Notes: generated from the letters alone by a model not told the origin. DNA of 64,000 nt from Actinomadura rayongensis (GCF_009831215.1 NZ_WUTW01000006.1:260850-324849), one strand, 5' to 3'; positions 19,202 through 28,859 are shown, counted from the stretch's first letter. Numbers and translations: made by a program.

Positions 19202-19935
19202 CAGATGATGCCGCCGTTCGCGCGTACGACCTGCCCGTTGACCCAGTGCCCCGAGGGACTCGCAAGGAAGGCGACGACCTCGGCGATGTCCTCGGGGGTG
19301 CCGAGCCGCTCGAGTGGGGCCTGCTGGGCGAGCCCCTCGATGGTGGCGTCGTCCTTGCCCTCGAGGAACATCTCGGTGGCGGTCGGGCCGGGCGCCACCG
19401 CGTTGGCCGTGACGTCCCGTCCCCGCAGTTCGCGCGCGAGGACGAGCGTCATCGCCTCGACTGCGCCCTTGCTGGCGGCGTACGCCCCGTAGCTCGGGAA
19501 CTGCAGACCCACAACCGAGGTGGACAGGTTGACGATCGCACCCCCGGCGCGCGCCCGGCGCGCGGCCTCCCGCGCCATGACGAAGGTGCCGCGGATGTTG
19601 GTGCGGTGCAGGGCGTCAAGGTCGGCGAGGTCCAGGTCCGCGATCGGGGAGAGCGCCAGCCGCCCCGCCGAGTTCACGACGACGTCGACCCCGCCGAACG
19701 CCTTCTCCGCCTCGTCGAACATCGCCGCGACCGCGGCCTCGTCCGCCACGTCGGCCTGGGCCGCAATCGCCCGGCCACCGGCCGACGTGATCGCCTCGAC
19801 CACCCCGGCCGCGGTCGAGGCCGACCCCTTGTACCCCACGACGACCGCGCAGCCCTGTGCCGCCAGCGTCGTCGCGATCGCCCGGCCGATGCCCCGGGAG
19901 CCGCCGCTGACGACGGCCACGCGCTCATCACTCAT
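19201..19935 (-). CDS. SDR-family oxidoreductase (FabG-like)
   Basis: 244 residues. GGSRGIG near 11-17, NSAG in place of NNAG, catalytic Ser with YAASK, and a C-terminal NGQ...NGG signature. First gene of the operon 19935 to 18061 (SDR, SDR, tautomerase). The upstream region carries inverted repeats, but no regulator sits divergently; the next gene is a transposase remnant. Confidence 0.92.
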   Translation of the reverse strand: MSDERVAVVSGGSRGIGRAIATTLAAQGCAVVVGYKGSASTAAGVVEAITSAGGRAIAAQADVADEAAVAAMFDEAEKAFGGVDVVVNSAGRLALSPIADLDLADLDALHRTNIRGTFVMAREAARRARAGGAIVNLSTSVVGLQFPSYGAYAASKGAVEAMTLVLARELRGRDVTANAVAPGPTATEMFLEGKDDATIEGLAQQAPLERLGTPEDIAEVVAFLASPSGHWVNGQVVRANGGII

Positions 19936-19950
19936 GTGGAGACTCCTTGC

Positions 19951-19977
19951 CTATCGCTGATACGCAGGAGACGTATC
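19951..19977 (-). promoter_or_regulatory. Inverted repeats upstream of the SDR operon
   Basis: TATC-gct-GATA at about 19952-19962 runs into a perfect inverted repeat GATACG-N7-CGTATC at 19959-19977, 16-42 bp upstream of the SDR start. This looks like an operator for a dimeric repressor. No cognate regulator gene remains next to it. Confidence 0.5.
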
Positions 19978-20042
19978 GACGTTATGGGAGACGGTAACAC
20001 AACTCCCGTAACACTGCTAGCGCAAGGCCGTATCGTTGATTC

Positions 20043-20913
20043 ATGACAGGAGCGGACACGCTTCGCGCGGCGATGGTCGAGGCCGCGGAGCAGGGGCTAG
20101 CGACGTCCTCGGACGACGACATCGCCACGCGGGCGGTCTGTGAGGCGGTCCACGCCCGGCTGGCGCACCGCGACCTGCTGGACATCCTCCCCCGTACCGC
20201 CTACCAGCTCCGCTGGCACCACCACTTCGGGCCGGCGTCTGGCTCGGATCCGAAGATCTCCGACACCCTCGGCCGGTATGTGCTGGCCACCTTCGCCTAC
20301 GGCACCCTGCTCGGCCCGACCCAGGTCGCCGCGCACATGCGCGGCAAGGTCAGCCCGCACGAGCTGTCGCTGGCCGGGGACAAGCACGCCACCAGCGAGA
20401 AGATCGCCAAAGCGTCCACGACCGTGGTCAACGCTTTCAACCAGTTCGACATCGCCTCGATGTGGGGCGACGGCAAGACCGTGGCCGCCGACGGCACCCA
20501 GATCGAGACGTGGGAGAACAACCTCCTCGCCGAATCCACATCCGCTACGGAGGGTACGGAGGTCTCGCCTACCGTCACATCTCGAATACGTACGTGGCTC
20601 TTTTCTCCCACTTCATCCCGTGTGGGGTGTGGGAGGCGGTGTACATCATCGAGGGCCTGCTGCGGAACGCCTCGGAGATCCAGCCCGACACCATCCACGC
20701 CGACACCCAAGGCCAGCCGCTACCTGTCTTCGGGCTGGCCGCGCTGCTGGGGTTCGACCTGCTGCGCCGCCTGGGCAACCACTCCCGCAAGAACCGCCTC
20801 TACCGCGCCTTCCGCGAACTCGGCCGCGCCGTGCGGACCATCACGCTGCTGCGGTACCTGTCCGACCCCGACCTGCGTGAGCAGATCACCGCCGTCACCA
20901 ACCGCACCGAGGC
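20043..20913 (+). pseudogene. Tn3-family transposase remnant, part 1 (older element)
   Basis: From about 20140 the translation matches the C-terminal catalytic region of Tn3-type transposases (GSDPKISDTLGRYVLATFAYG; AADGTQIETWENNLLAES). About 600 N-terminal residues are missing. A one-base deletion near 20537 shifts the frame; the sequence then continues in another frame with HIRYGGYGGLAYRHISNTY and HADTQGQPLPVFGLAALLG. A further internal deletion of about 60 residues is suggested between GFDLL and RRLGN. The gene is cut at 20913 by the younger Tn3 transposon and resumes at 26862. The first about 30 codons after 20043 do not resemble transposase and may belong to a displaced gene. Confidence 0.88.
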
Positions 20914-20964
20914 CGGCCTTGAGGAACATCGGTACAGCCGTTGGCGCTGAGAACGATCATGGTC
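20914..20964 (+). repeat. Left terminal inverted repeat of the Tn3-family transposon
   Basis: 51 bp; matches the reverse complement of 26811-26861 except at one base (A at 20922 versus G). It is preceded by the target duplication GAGGC at 20909-20913. The resolvase stop codon (20957-20959) lies inside it. Confidence 0.95.
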
Positions 20965-21898
20965 CGGTGGACGCCGATGTGAGGGCGTTGACGCGGTTCT
21001 CATACTCGCGGCGGGCCTTGCGTTGTGCGGGGATAGCGGTTGTGCCCTGGGTGCTGCCGTCGAGAGGCTGGCAGTGTGCGAGGAGCTGGCGGTGAATCGC
21101 ATGCGTGGCGGTGACGCGCAGGGTGTAGCCCCGGCCGCGCCGGATGGTCGCACCATGGTCGAGTGAGGCCTGTTCGGCGGGCTCCAATTCGGCGGTGCGG
21201 AGGAAGTCGGCGACCTTGCCGGGCATGTCGAGGGTGACCGGCAGGTCGGGGGCTGGGTTGTTCGGACGGTCGGCCGCCGCGGCGTGGTCGGGCATGAGGT
21301 CGGCGACGGCCGTGCGGATGGCGCCGCGGCTGACGCCGTGCTCGCGGGCCAGTGCAGCGATGGATCGGCCGTCCAGGTAGGCGGCGCGGACGGCGGCGGT
21401 CTTGTCGGTGGTGATGGCTGGGCGGCGGCCGCCCTTGTTGCCCTTGGCCTCGGCGGCTCGTAGTCCGTCGTAGGTCAGCTCGCGCTGGAGGTCACGCTGG
21501 AGTTCTCCGGCGGCCGCGAGGGTCTGGACCATGAACTTGACCGTGGACAGCAGCTCTCCGGTGCGTGGGTGGCGGGCGGTGAGGTCCATCGCGGAGAACG
21601 CGCCGTCGTGAATGCGCAGGGCGAGACGGTCGCGGTGCAGGACGTCGAGCACGTCGAGGATGTGGCCGGTGCCGCGTACGAGGCGGAACATCTCGGAGAT
21701 GTGCACGGTGTCGCCGGGCCGCGCGTAGATGAGCAGCTCGCTGAACTTCGGCCGCTGAAGCGGGTGCAGGCGGCTGGAGGTGCCGGCCTGCTCCTCGAAG
21801 GTGACCGGGTCGGCGATATGGGCGTCGGCGAGGACGAGGTTCTGCCGGGCGGTCGACTGCTGGTCGGTGGAGACCCGCTTGTAGATCAGGTTCGCCAT
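20957..21898 (-). CDS. tnpR: Serine recombinase (transposon resolvase)
   Basis: 313 residues from ATG at 21898, which has AAGGAAGGGA upstream; an ORF start 15 codons earlier is less likely. The nucleophile is in YKRVSTDQQS (Ser10), and Arg72/Arg75 lie in FRLVRGTG, in place of the usual DRLGRS. A HTH of the resolvase type (SIAALAREHGVSRGAIRTAV) lies near 185-205. About 110 extra C-terminal residues extend past the usual resolvase length; their role is unknown. It should resolve Tn3 cointegrates at a res site in the spacer 21899-22250. It is divergent from the DGQHR gene. Confidence 0.9.
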   Translation of the reverse strand: MANLIYKRVSTDQQSTARQNLVLADAHIADPVTFEEQAGTSSRLHPLQRPKFSELLIYARPGDTVHISEMFRLVRGTGHILDVLDVLHRDRLALRIHDGAFSAMDLTARHPRTGELLSTVKFMVQTLAAAGELQRDLQRELTYDGLRAAEAKGNKGGRRPAITTDKTAAVRAAYLDGRSIAALAREHGVSRGAIRTAVADLMPDHAAAADRPNNPAPDLPVTLDMPGKVADFLRTAELEPAEQASLDHGATIRRGRGYTLRVTATHAIHRQLLAHCQPLDGSTQGTTAIPAQRKARREYENRVNALTSASTGP

Positions 21899-22030
21899 CG
21901 GGGGTCCCTTCCTTGCAGAGGATCGGACGCTATCTGTCGCCAAACCCTGTCATCAATCACCATCGGATTTGATTGGATCGCCGCCGTCGGGCGTCCTGGT
22001 CACGCACGGGCCATTGGCCGCGCGCGGCGC

Positions 22031-22058
22031 CTGTCTTCAAACGTTCGTTTGAAGACAG
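22031..22058. promoter_or_regulatory. 28-bp palindrome, candidate res core or operator
   Basis: Perfect 13-bp arms, CTGTCTTCAAACG and its complement, around TT. It lies in the 352-bp spacer between the divergent resolvase and DGQHR genes, 133 bp from the resolvase start. By Tn3 architecture this is where the res site belongs, so a crossover site is likely; a repressor operator is the alternative. The rest of the spacer (22080-22200) is AT-rich and probably holds both promoters. Confidence 0.6.
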
Positions 22059-22206
22059 GGCGACCTTGACGCCGGAGGCGAGTCCGCGAATCTGACGGCT
22101 GACACCTGCGCGAGGCATGCCCCTAGCGAGACCAAGTAGTAGCCATTGAGGGTGGTTAAGATCTTATTTCCCATGATTGCATGTTGATGATACTATCTAC
22201 TCCTTA

Positions 22207-22228
22207 ACAAGACCCGCCGGGGTCTTGT
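22207..22228 (+). promoter_or_regulatory. Hairpin in the leader of the DGQHR gene
   Basis: Perfect inverted repeat ACAAGACCC-gccg-GGGTCTTGT ending 22 bp before the GTG start at 22251. It could be an operator, or an RNA hairpin that controls expression of the passenger gene. A TACTAT-like -10 lies just upstream (about 22190). Confidence 0.5.
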
Positions 22229-22250
22229 CTAGCCGATTAGAGGCATACCT

Positions 22251-23516
22251 GTGAGCATCAACGTCGACCCCCTGCGCCTGTCCAAGCCGCAGGACTCCAG
22301 CACGTACCTGGCGATCAAGACCATCCAGGGAGGACGCGCGGTATACGCGACGCGCGTTCCCCTCCTTGACCTGCCCACGATCCTTCCTGTGCCCGACCCG
22401 AACAACGTCGACAAGGACAATCGCAAGGTCGACCGTCTGCACGCCAAGCACTTCGGCGAGTACCTCGACGCCAAGCAGGACTGGGTCGCCCCTGCCCTCC
22501 TGGCTCGCGACAGTGGAGGCTGCCGTTTCGAGAAGCTCGACGAGCATGGTGCGGTCGGGTACCTCACCGTCCCGTGGGCGATCGGCGGTGTCTCCTCACT
22601 GCGCACCATCGACGGCCAACACCGCGTGCTCGGTGTCGCCATCGAGAAGCAGCGCATCACCGACGCCATCGCTGGCGTCGACCGTGACATGGCGCGCAAG
22701 GTCAGCCCGGAGAAGGCGGCCAAGCTCCAGGCGGAACGCGAGAAGCTCATCGCCCAGATGACACGGCTGAAGGAGGAGTACGTCGGCCTGGACATCTACG
22801 TCGAGCCTGACCCGATCAAGGCCCAGCAGATGTTTGTCGACGTCGCCGACAACGCTAAGGGCATCAGCAGCGCAGTCCGCGCCCGCTTCGACAGCTACAA
22901 GGTCGCCAACCGGACCCTGTCTGACGTCATCGACCATCCGCTCCTCAAGGGTCGGGTCGATGCCGAGCAGGACCGCATGACCTTGAAGAACCCTAATTTC
23001 ATGGGCGCCAAGCACGTCGCCGACATTACCCGCGCCGTCATCGCCGGGGCCGGTGGACGAATCAGCAAGAAGGCCGAGCAGACTCTCACCGACGGTGAGG
23101 TGATCGAGCAGGTCAAAGATTTCCTGGACGTCATCTCCAACGCGTTCACCGACCTTGCCGCCCTCACCGAGGATGATCCTGAAGCCGAGCGCAAGCCCGA
23201 CGAGCTGACGATGGCACAGCGGGTGCGCCGTACCTCGCTGCTCGGCTCGGTGGGCATGCTGCGTGTTCTGGGCGGTGTCTTCCGCAACCTGCGTGCCGGC
23301 GACAATCCGGCCGAACTCGACGACATCACCGCTTTCTTCAAGCGCCTCGACCCGCACATGGCCGTCCCGGTCGCCGAGAACAGCATCTGGCGCACCACCG
23401 ATGCTGGCGACGACTTCGAACCGAACGCCGCCGCGCCGATCATGCGGACCCAGAACATCGTCCACCTGGTCAATGTCATCACCGGCTGGTACAAGAAGGC
23501 CCCCGTCGCCCTGTAG
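22251..23516 (+). CDS. DGQHR-domain (DndB-like) protein, transposon passenger
   Basis: 421 residues, GTG start preceded by AGAGG. The motif TIDGQHRVLG (Asp121-Arg125) places it in the DGQHR/DndB superfamily. Residues 150-180 are a charged helical segment, and the C-terminal half is helical. Known: DndB is the repressor linked to DNA phosphorothioation operons, and related DGQHR proteins occur in other DNA-modification and defence loci. Here there is no dndCDE, dpd or restriction gene within the transposon, so it is an orphan. Inferred: a regulator or defence-related passenger. It is the only gene in the element not needed for transposition. Confidence 0.85.
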   Translation: MSINVDPLRLSKPQDSSTYLAIKTIQGGRAVYATRVPLLDLPTILPVPDPNNVDKDNRKVDRLHAKHFGEYLDAKQDWVAPALLARDSGGCRFEKLDEHGAVGYLTVPWAIGGVSSLRTIDGQHRVLGVAIEKQRITDAIAGVDRDMARKVSPEKAAKLQAEREKLIAQMTRLKEEYVGLDIYVEPDPIKAQQMFVDVADNAKGISSAVRARFDSYKVANRTLSDVIDHPLLKGRVDAEQDRMTLKNPNFMGAKHVADITRAVIAGAGGRISKKAEQTLTDGEVIEQVKDFLDVISNAFTDLAALTEDDPEAERKPDELTMAQRVRRTSLLGSVGMLRVLGGVFRNLRAGDNPAELDDITAFFKRLDPHMAVPVAENSIWRTTDAGDDFEPNAAAPIMRTQNIVHLVNVITGWYKKAPVAL

Positions 23517-23524
23517 CCGTCACG

Positions 23525-23580
23525 CAGAAAGACTGAGGGGTGCTCACCCAGCGCTGGGTGAGCACCCCTCAGTCTTTCTG
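23525..23580. terminator. 56-bp perfect palindrome, bidirectional terminator
   Basis: Two 28-bp arms with no loop between them (starts CAGAAAGACTGAGGGG, centre CAGCGCTG). It sits between the convergent DGQHR gene (stop 23516) and the transposase (stop 23630). Outer AGAAAG/CTTTCT stretches supply short A/T tracts on each strand. This is an unusually long perfect hairpin for a terminator. Confidence 0.8.
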
Positions 23581-23629
23581 TGCGGTCCGCAGCTGGCGTT
23601 GGCTCAAGCGCGATTGCTGCGCAGCCCCT

Positions 23630-26600
23630 TCATTCGACACCAATCTCATCCTCATCCAGCTCGGGCGCGTCCGGATCGCGCAGGGGCCGGAGGTTACCCG
23701 CTGCAGGGTTGGAGGCGGTGAAGCTATAGCGGCCGAGCACGTTGAGATTACGATGCTTGAGCGGGGAGAGCCGGGCGACGTCCTCGTCCCGGATCTCGTG
23801 GCGCTCGGCGCGAAGGTGCTGAACGGCGGCGTCGATATACCGCGTCGTCCACAGCACCACGGCGTTCAGCACGAGGCCGAGCGCGCCGAGCTGGTCCTCC
23901 ATTCCGTCGCGATAGGCTTGGTGGATGGTGCCGCGCTTGCCGTGACACACGTCCCGGGCGAGCTTATGGCGGGATTCCTGGACGGTGAGCTGCCTGTTCA
24001 TCTGGCGTCGGTAGGTGTCGTCGACCGGGTCGACCACCCGCAGCAGGTGCTCGGTCTTGGCGATCCGCCCGTACTCGGCGAACGCGGTGCCGAGCGGGGT
24101 AGGGCGGCCGTCGCGTCCGAACATGCGCAGCAGGTCGTACGCACGGACCTGGTTGGTGACCAGGGAGCCGGCCACGCGCAGCATGTCCGGCCAGTGCGTG
24201 ATCACCTTGTTCAGGTTCACGCGGTTGCGGGCCAGGTCTTCCAGCACCCCGTAGGTCCCCGTCTCCACACCGGGCATGGAAGCGCGCCAGAATCGCTGGT
24301 CGTCCAAGTCGCGGAAGCGCGGGGAGAAGTTGTAGCCCAGGATCTTGAACAAGCCGAACACCATGTCGGAGTAGGCAGCGTTGTCGGTGGCCACCATTTC
24401 CGGCCTTACCCCTCCGTCTAGGTTCAGGAGAGCGTCCAGGATGTGCAGGGAGTCGCGCGGGGTGCCGGGGACGACCATCTGCCCGATTCCTGCGACTTGG
24501 TCGTTGACGGCGTTCAGCCAGGTGATGCCGCGTTTGAATCCGAAGTACTTCGGTGAGGGCGCGGCGCTGATGGTCTGGACGGGGACGACGAACCGCAGCC
24601 CGTCCACGGAGGCGAGCAGCCCTTCACCCCAGAACCGGACGATGGGAACCTTGGCTTGGGCGGCGATCAGTTTCGCGTTCGCCGTGGCGATGGTGTCGGC
24701 CCGTAGGTAGTACTGATCGACGTGGACGAGCCGGGATCGGGTGAGCGCCTCATAGTTCGGGTTCACCACGGGGGTCAAGCCGATGTTGCAGGCTTCCGAT
24801 ACCAGCAGTGCGACCACTGAGGTGGTCAGGTCTTTCATGCGGGTGGTGCCGTCGCCGAGGTGGACGAATGCGTCCAAAAAGCCGGTCCAGGCGTGCACCT
24901 CGAACAGCAGGTCCGGCAGGTCGATCTTCGGGAGCATCCTCTCGACCCGGCCGCGCAGCCAGGCCAGGGATTGCGGTTCGCCGAGTGCACCGAGCCCTGC
25001 GACGTTCAGCCTCACTCGGCCGCTTTCGTTCGTCTCGATGCTGACCTTCGTGGCCGGCCCCGCCTCCGCGAGGCGTTCGGCCAGCAGCTTCCAGCCCGCG
25101 TCCAGACCCCGCACCAGCTCCGCCAGGTGCTCCTCGACCGGCATGTCCAGGCTGAGTCCCGCCAAGACGTCCTCGCGCACGGCTTCCCACTCGGTGCCGT
25201 CCAGCAGCCGCGCGCGGGTCGGACCAGCGGTGCGAAGGCGAGGCGAACACATCGCGCCGGTTCAGGGCTCGGTGCAGCTGTTCCAGCACGCACACCACGT
25301 ACGCGTCGCGGTCGACCGCCCCCTGAGGCAGGTCGGGGTTGGCGTAGACGGCCCTGCGCCACGCCGGCGGCACGAGCTTGTCGTCCACCTCGCGCGCAAG
25401 CAGAGGCTTGACGCCCACCTTCCGCCGGGCCAGCTCCGGGAGACGGCGTACCGCGGCCAGTACCCGGACGCCGCCCGTCGCGGCCGACAGCGCCTTCGAC
25501 TCGCCCAACAGCGCCAGGAACGGCTTCACCGTGTTGTACCGGGCGGCCAGAGCAGACCGCATGGCGGTCTCGGCCGAACCCTCGTCCTGGGGCACCAGGG
25601 ACACCACCGTGACCGCCGCACCCATCACCGCGGCCCGGGGCGCCACCTCTTCCACCGCTGCCCACAGCGCCGCAACGTTCACATCCGCGCCGCGCTCCTC
25701 GACCAGCTCCAGCTCTTCAAACAGCACTTTCGCCGCGTGGGCGAGCGTGCGGGACGCCTTCTCCAGCTGCGGCAGCGTGGACAGCCGCTCTTTGTCCGTG
25801 GTCCGCCTCGCCGTGCTGATCAGCCTCGTTGCCATGAGGACCTGGAACAGGTCTAGGGCCTCGTCGATCGCCTTCGCCTCCAGATGCCGCATCACTGCCG
25901 TGAGCATCGCCGTGCGCTTGGGCTCCGCCGTCCGCTCCAGCAGCGGCGCCTTCAATCCGAGCGCGTATCGGGCCAGCGCCGCGAGCCGGTTCGGCGGAAT
26001 CTGCGACAACCGGAGCTGGCCGAGCTGGAACGCGCCGATCTCCTCCACCCGCTCGAGCGCGCGGGCGAACGCAGTGCCCGTCGTCCTCGTCGGCGGTCGG
26101 CGCAAGCGCTCCAGCTCCGAGTACCGCCTGCCCTCCGGCGTCTTCAGCGTGGCGACCAGGTCACCGGGCAGTGCCGGGTCCGCCCGCCGGGCGGCCTTGG
26201 CCACCGTGGCGTGCAAGCGCTTCTCCGCGACCTTGCGGGCTTCCGACACCTGCCGGGCCAGCACACTCACGCCGGGCAGCAGCACCCGGTGACGGCGCAG
26301 CCAGCCCACCGCCTGGTTGAACAGCGCCTGCGGCCCCTCGGCGTGCGTCCACGCCCGTCCGTGCAGGAACGTGCGGAACCGCCGCCCCCACTCCGCGTCC
26401 TCGTACGGGTGGTAACCGTAGGCGTCCCGGATTTCCCACGCGTGCTCGTACGCCGTCTTCGGACGCTCGGTGTACCGCTTCACCACCGCCACATCCTCGA
26501 TGCCGAGCTGCGCGGCCAGATGCTCGATTACCGGCCACGGCACCGCGAGCGGGTCCTCCAGGAACAGGCCCACGTACCGGACCGTGCACATCTGGAGGGC

Positions 26601-26756
26601 GAACCCGAGCTGGTGGTGCTTGGTTCGCCGCAGCGCGATCAGGTCCCGGTCGACATCGTCCAGGAAGAAGAACCGCTCCAGCTCAGGCCTCGTCGGCTCC
26701 TCGGCGAACGTCCCGTACGCCTCAGCCTGCTCATCACTCAGAAACTCCACCGGCAC
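23630..26756 (-). pseudogene. tnpA: Tn3-family transposase, split by a frameshift
   Basis: The two frames together give about 1040 codons, the usual Tn3 transposase length. The N-terminal part runs from the GTG at 26756 (DUF4158-like start, FLSDEQAEAYG) to about 25215. The C-terminal DDE part reads on to 23630, with Asp in LLASVDG, Asp in ATDNAAYSD and Glu in TVQESRH. The break falls in a CG run at 25209-25217: frame one reads RWSDPRA and frame two TRARLLDG, consistent with loss of one CG dinucleotide. All catalytic residues are present, so this may be a very recent mutation, a sequencing slip, or recoding. The near-perfect element ends argue that it moved recently. Confidence 0.9.
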
Positions 26757-26810
26757 GACCGGACTTTAGCCAGATCCAGGACTCGCCCGGCGGACTTTCC
26801 CGCACTAAAC

Positions 26811-26861
26811 GACCATGATCGTTCTCAGCGCCAACGGCTGTACCGATGTTCCCCAAGGCCG
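26811..26861 (-). repeat. Right terminal inverted repeat of the Tn3-family transposon
   Basis: 51 bp, inverted copy of 20914-20964 with one mismatch. It is followed directly by the target duplication GAGGC at 26862-26866. Confidence 0.95.
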
Positions 26862-27197
26862 GAGGCCTTCCACGGCTTCGCCGACTGGCTGATGTTCGGC
26901 GGCGAGCTGATCGGCCACAACGACCCCGACTACCAGGAGAAGGTCATCAAGTTCAACGAGCTGCTGGCCAACTGCGTCATCTACTCCACCGCCTGCGACA
27001 TCACCGACGCCGCTAACGCCGTGGCCGCCGAAGGCGAGAGCGTGGACGTCGACGACCTGGCCACCATCTCCCCCTACATCACCCACACCGTCCGCCGGTT
27101 CGGGAACTGGATCCTCAACCTCACCCCGCCCGCCGCCGCGCCCTCCACCCGCCTGGACCTGGAACCCACCGTCCTGTTCGCCACCGGACCGACCTGA
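26862..27197 (+). pseudogene. Tn3-family transposase remnant, part 2 (older element)
   Basis: About 110 codons that complete the interrupted older transposase: FHGFADWLMFGGELIGHNDPDYQEK and then NCVIYSTACDITDAANAV match the extreme C-terminus of Tn3 transposases, with the stop at 27195-27197. Its frame continues that of part 1 across the 5-bp target duplication. Confidence 0.88.
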
Positions 27198-27213
27198 CCG
27201 ACATCGTCGCGGG

Positions 27214-27462
27214 TCAGTGGTGCCGGATCGATTCACGGCCGCGGTAGCAGACCGGGTAGACCGGGTCCCCGTCGGCGTCCAGGCACTCCACCAGACGGTC
27301 GTCGGTCACCACGATCTCCCACTCATCCGCGCCGGTCTGGCCGAGCACCAGCCCGGGCAGCCACGGCCACGTGTCCGGGTCCGCCTTCGAGGCGGCGTCG
27401 TCGAGGGGATGGTGGACCTGGCCGTCGCTGTCGTCGGGGACCGGGTTGGCCTGCCGGGCGGC
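27214..27462 (-). pseudogene. C-terminal fragment of an unknown gene
   Basis: An open minus-strand frame of about 82 codons ends at a stop at 27214. It reads AARQANPVPDDSDGQV..., then DTWPWLPGLVLGQTGADEWE and YPVCYRGRESIRHH. It has no start and abuts the IS1182-like remnant, so it is probably a truncated host or plasmid gene. Family not recognised. Confidence 0.5.
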
Positions 27463-27469
27463 CGTCCCG

Positions 27470-28117
27470 AGCCCGTGAGTCGATCAGGGCCTCCCGCTCG
27501 ACGGCGTCCCTCCAGTCGATGACCGGCTTGTCCGTGCTGGTGCAGGCGTCGCCACTGGAGAGCAGTGGCTCGCAACTCGGCCCGCAGCACCTGGTCGGCC
27601 GCCCGCAACAGCCCGCGGATCGCCGAACGGATCAGCGTGATGGTGTCCTGCGTGGCCACCGCGTCATAGATCGGCGCCGAATCCAGCACCCTGCGGCGGC
27701 CGACCAACCCCGCCCACGCGGCCACCTCCACGGTCCGTTCGAAGATTCGATCCGGGCGGGCGGAAGCGGCCGACCGCGCCCGCATGTCCACCAAGAGGGT
27801 GTGCACAAACCCCGGATGGTCGAAGTCCAGCCCGCCAGCGGCATACCTCCACCGCACATCGAACGCGAACCGCTCGACCGCCTCCCGATCGGACAGGCCC
27901 TCCAGCCGCTGCAAGACATCACCACCGCCACGATCATCGGCGGCACCGACCTGCGGCCGTCCTCGGCGAACAGGTCCGCGAACATCTCGTCCGGGAACAG
28001 AGCCCGGCACTCGCGGTGCAGCACCGCGTAGATCGAGTTCGGCGCCAGCCGACCCTCGCAAAAACCCGCCGTAGAGGACAGCAACCCCGGCTGCATCGGA
28101 GTCTGGCCTACCGCCAT
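27470..28117 (-). pseudogene. IS1182-like transposase, N-terminal remnant
   Basis: It starts with the family pattern (RRSVPPMIVAVVM, then VLQRLEGLSDREAVERFAFD and LDSAPIYDAVATQDT). A one-base deletion near 27920 shifts the frame between the two, a second shift follows near 27550, and everything after VIDWRDAVEREALIDSRARDG is missing. Not functional. Confidence 0.75.
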
Positions 28118-28204
28118 CGCTCAACCTCTCCCCACACCCAGCGACCAACACCGCAAGCCCGGCACACAGCCAAGACCCAACGCGAGCCCACACGATTAAC
28201 ACAA

Positions 28205-28666
28205 GTCACCTAGGCCGCCGACGCGCTGCGCACCATGAAGCACCCGGTCGATGATGCTCTGGCCCGCGACGGCGCCCTGGGCGGCCCGGGCGCCGACAAG
28301 ATGACCGGCGCCAAGCACGCTTTCCGGTCCGCTGCCCGCCTGGGGATCAAGGCCACCGCAGCCCGCAGCAGCGACCTGGAGAAAGAACACAACGCCCTGG
28401 CCCGCCGACTGCTGGGACGCCACGACGACCACCTCCGGTTCACCGTGGATGCACGCGTTCCGTTCGACAACAACGCAGCCGAGCGCGAGATACCGATGAT
28501 CAAGATCCGGCAGAAGATCTCCGGCTGCCTACGCACCCTGACCGGCGCCGAGCAATTCGTTGCGTTCCGGTCCTACCTGGCCACCACCGCCAAGCACGGC
28601 GTCGACCTGTTCGACGCGCTCACCCAGCTCGCCAACCACCGCCGCTGGATGCCCTCCACCGCCTGA
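28205..28666 (+). pseudogene. IS66-family transposase, C-terminal remnant
   Basis: About 150 codons with the conserved IS66 C-terminus: FDNNAAEREI (catalytic Glu), IKIRQKISGCLRTLTGAEQF, RSYLATTAKHG and a final RRWMP. The N-terminal two thirds are absent, so this is a relic. Confidence 0.88.
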
Positions 28667-28859
28667 AACTCAACTCATCCAGCCCCGACCTGACCAGTCA
28701 CCCCTAATCTTGGGCTGACCGGATTTGACTTCGTAGTGTTACTTGTTGTCGGAGCTATTGTGCAGGTGCGGAAGTCCGATTAACGTCCGGCGTGATAGGT
28801 GTCGGCGGCGGAATCTCAGGAGGCCGGCCGTTGGCAATCCGTACGGGAAAGGGTAGCAC

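Larger units (their letters stand above)
20914..26861. mobile_element. Tn3-family transposon with a DGQHR passenger gene
   Basis: 5948 bp, bounded by 51-bp inverted repeats (20914-20964 and 26811-26861) that differ at one position and start CGGCCTTG. It is flanked by the direct repeat GAGGC at 20909-20913 and 26862-26866, the 5-bp target duplication expected of Tn3 elements. Order: resolvase (minus), DGQHR protein (plus), strong palindromic terminator, transposase (minus, frameshifted). Joining the outer flanks with one copy of GAGGC restores the reading frame of an older Tn3 transposase (TNRTEA + FHGFADWL), proving the insertion. The near-identical ends point to a recent insertion. Confidence 0.95.
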
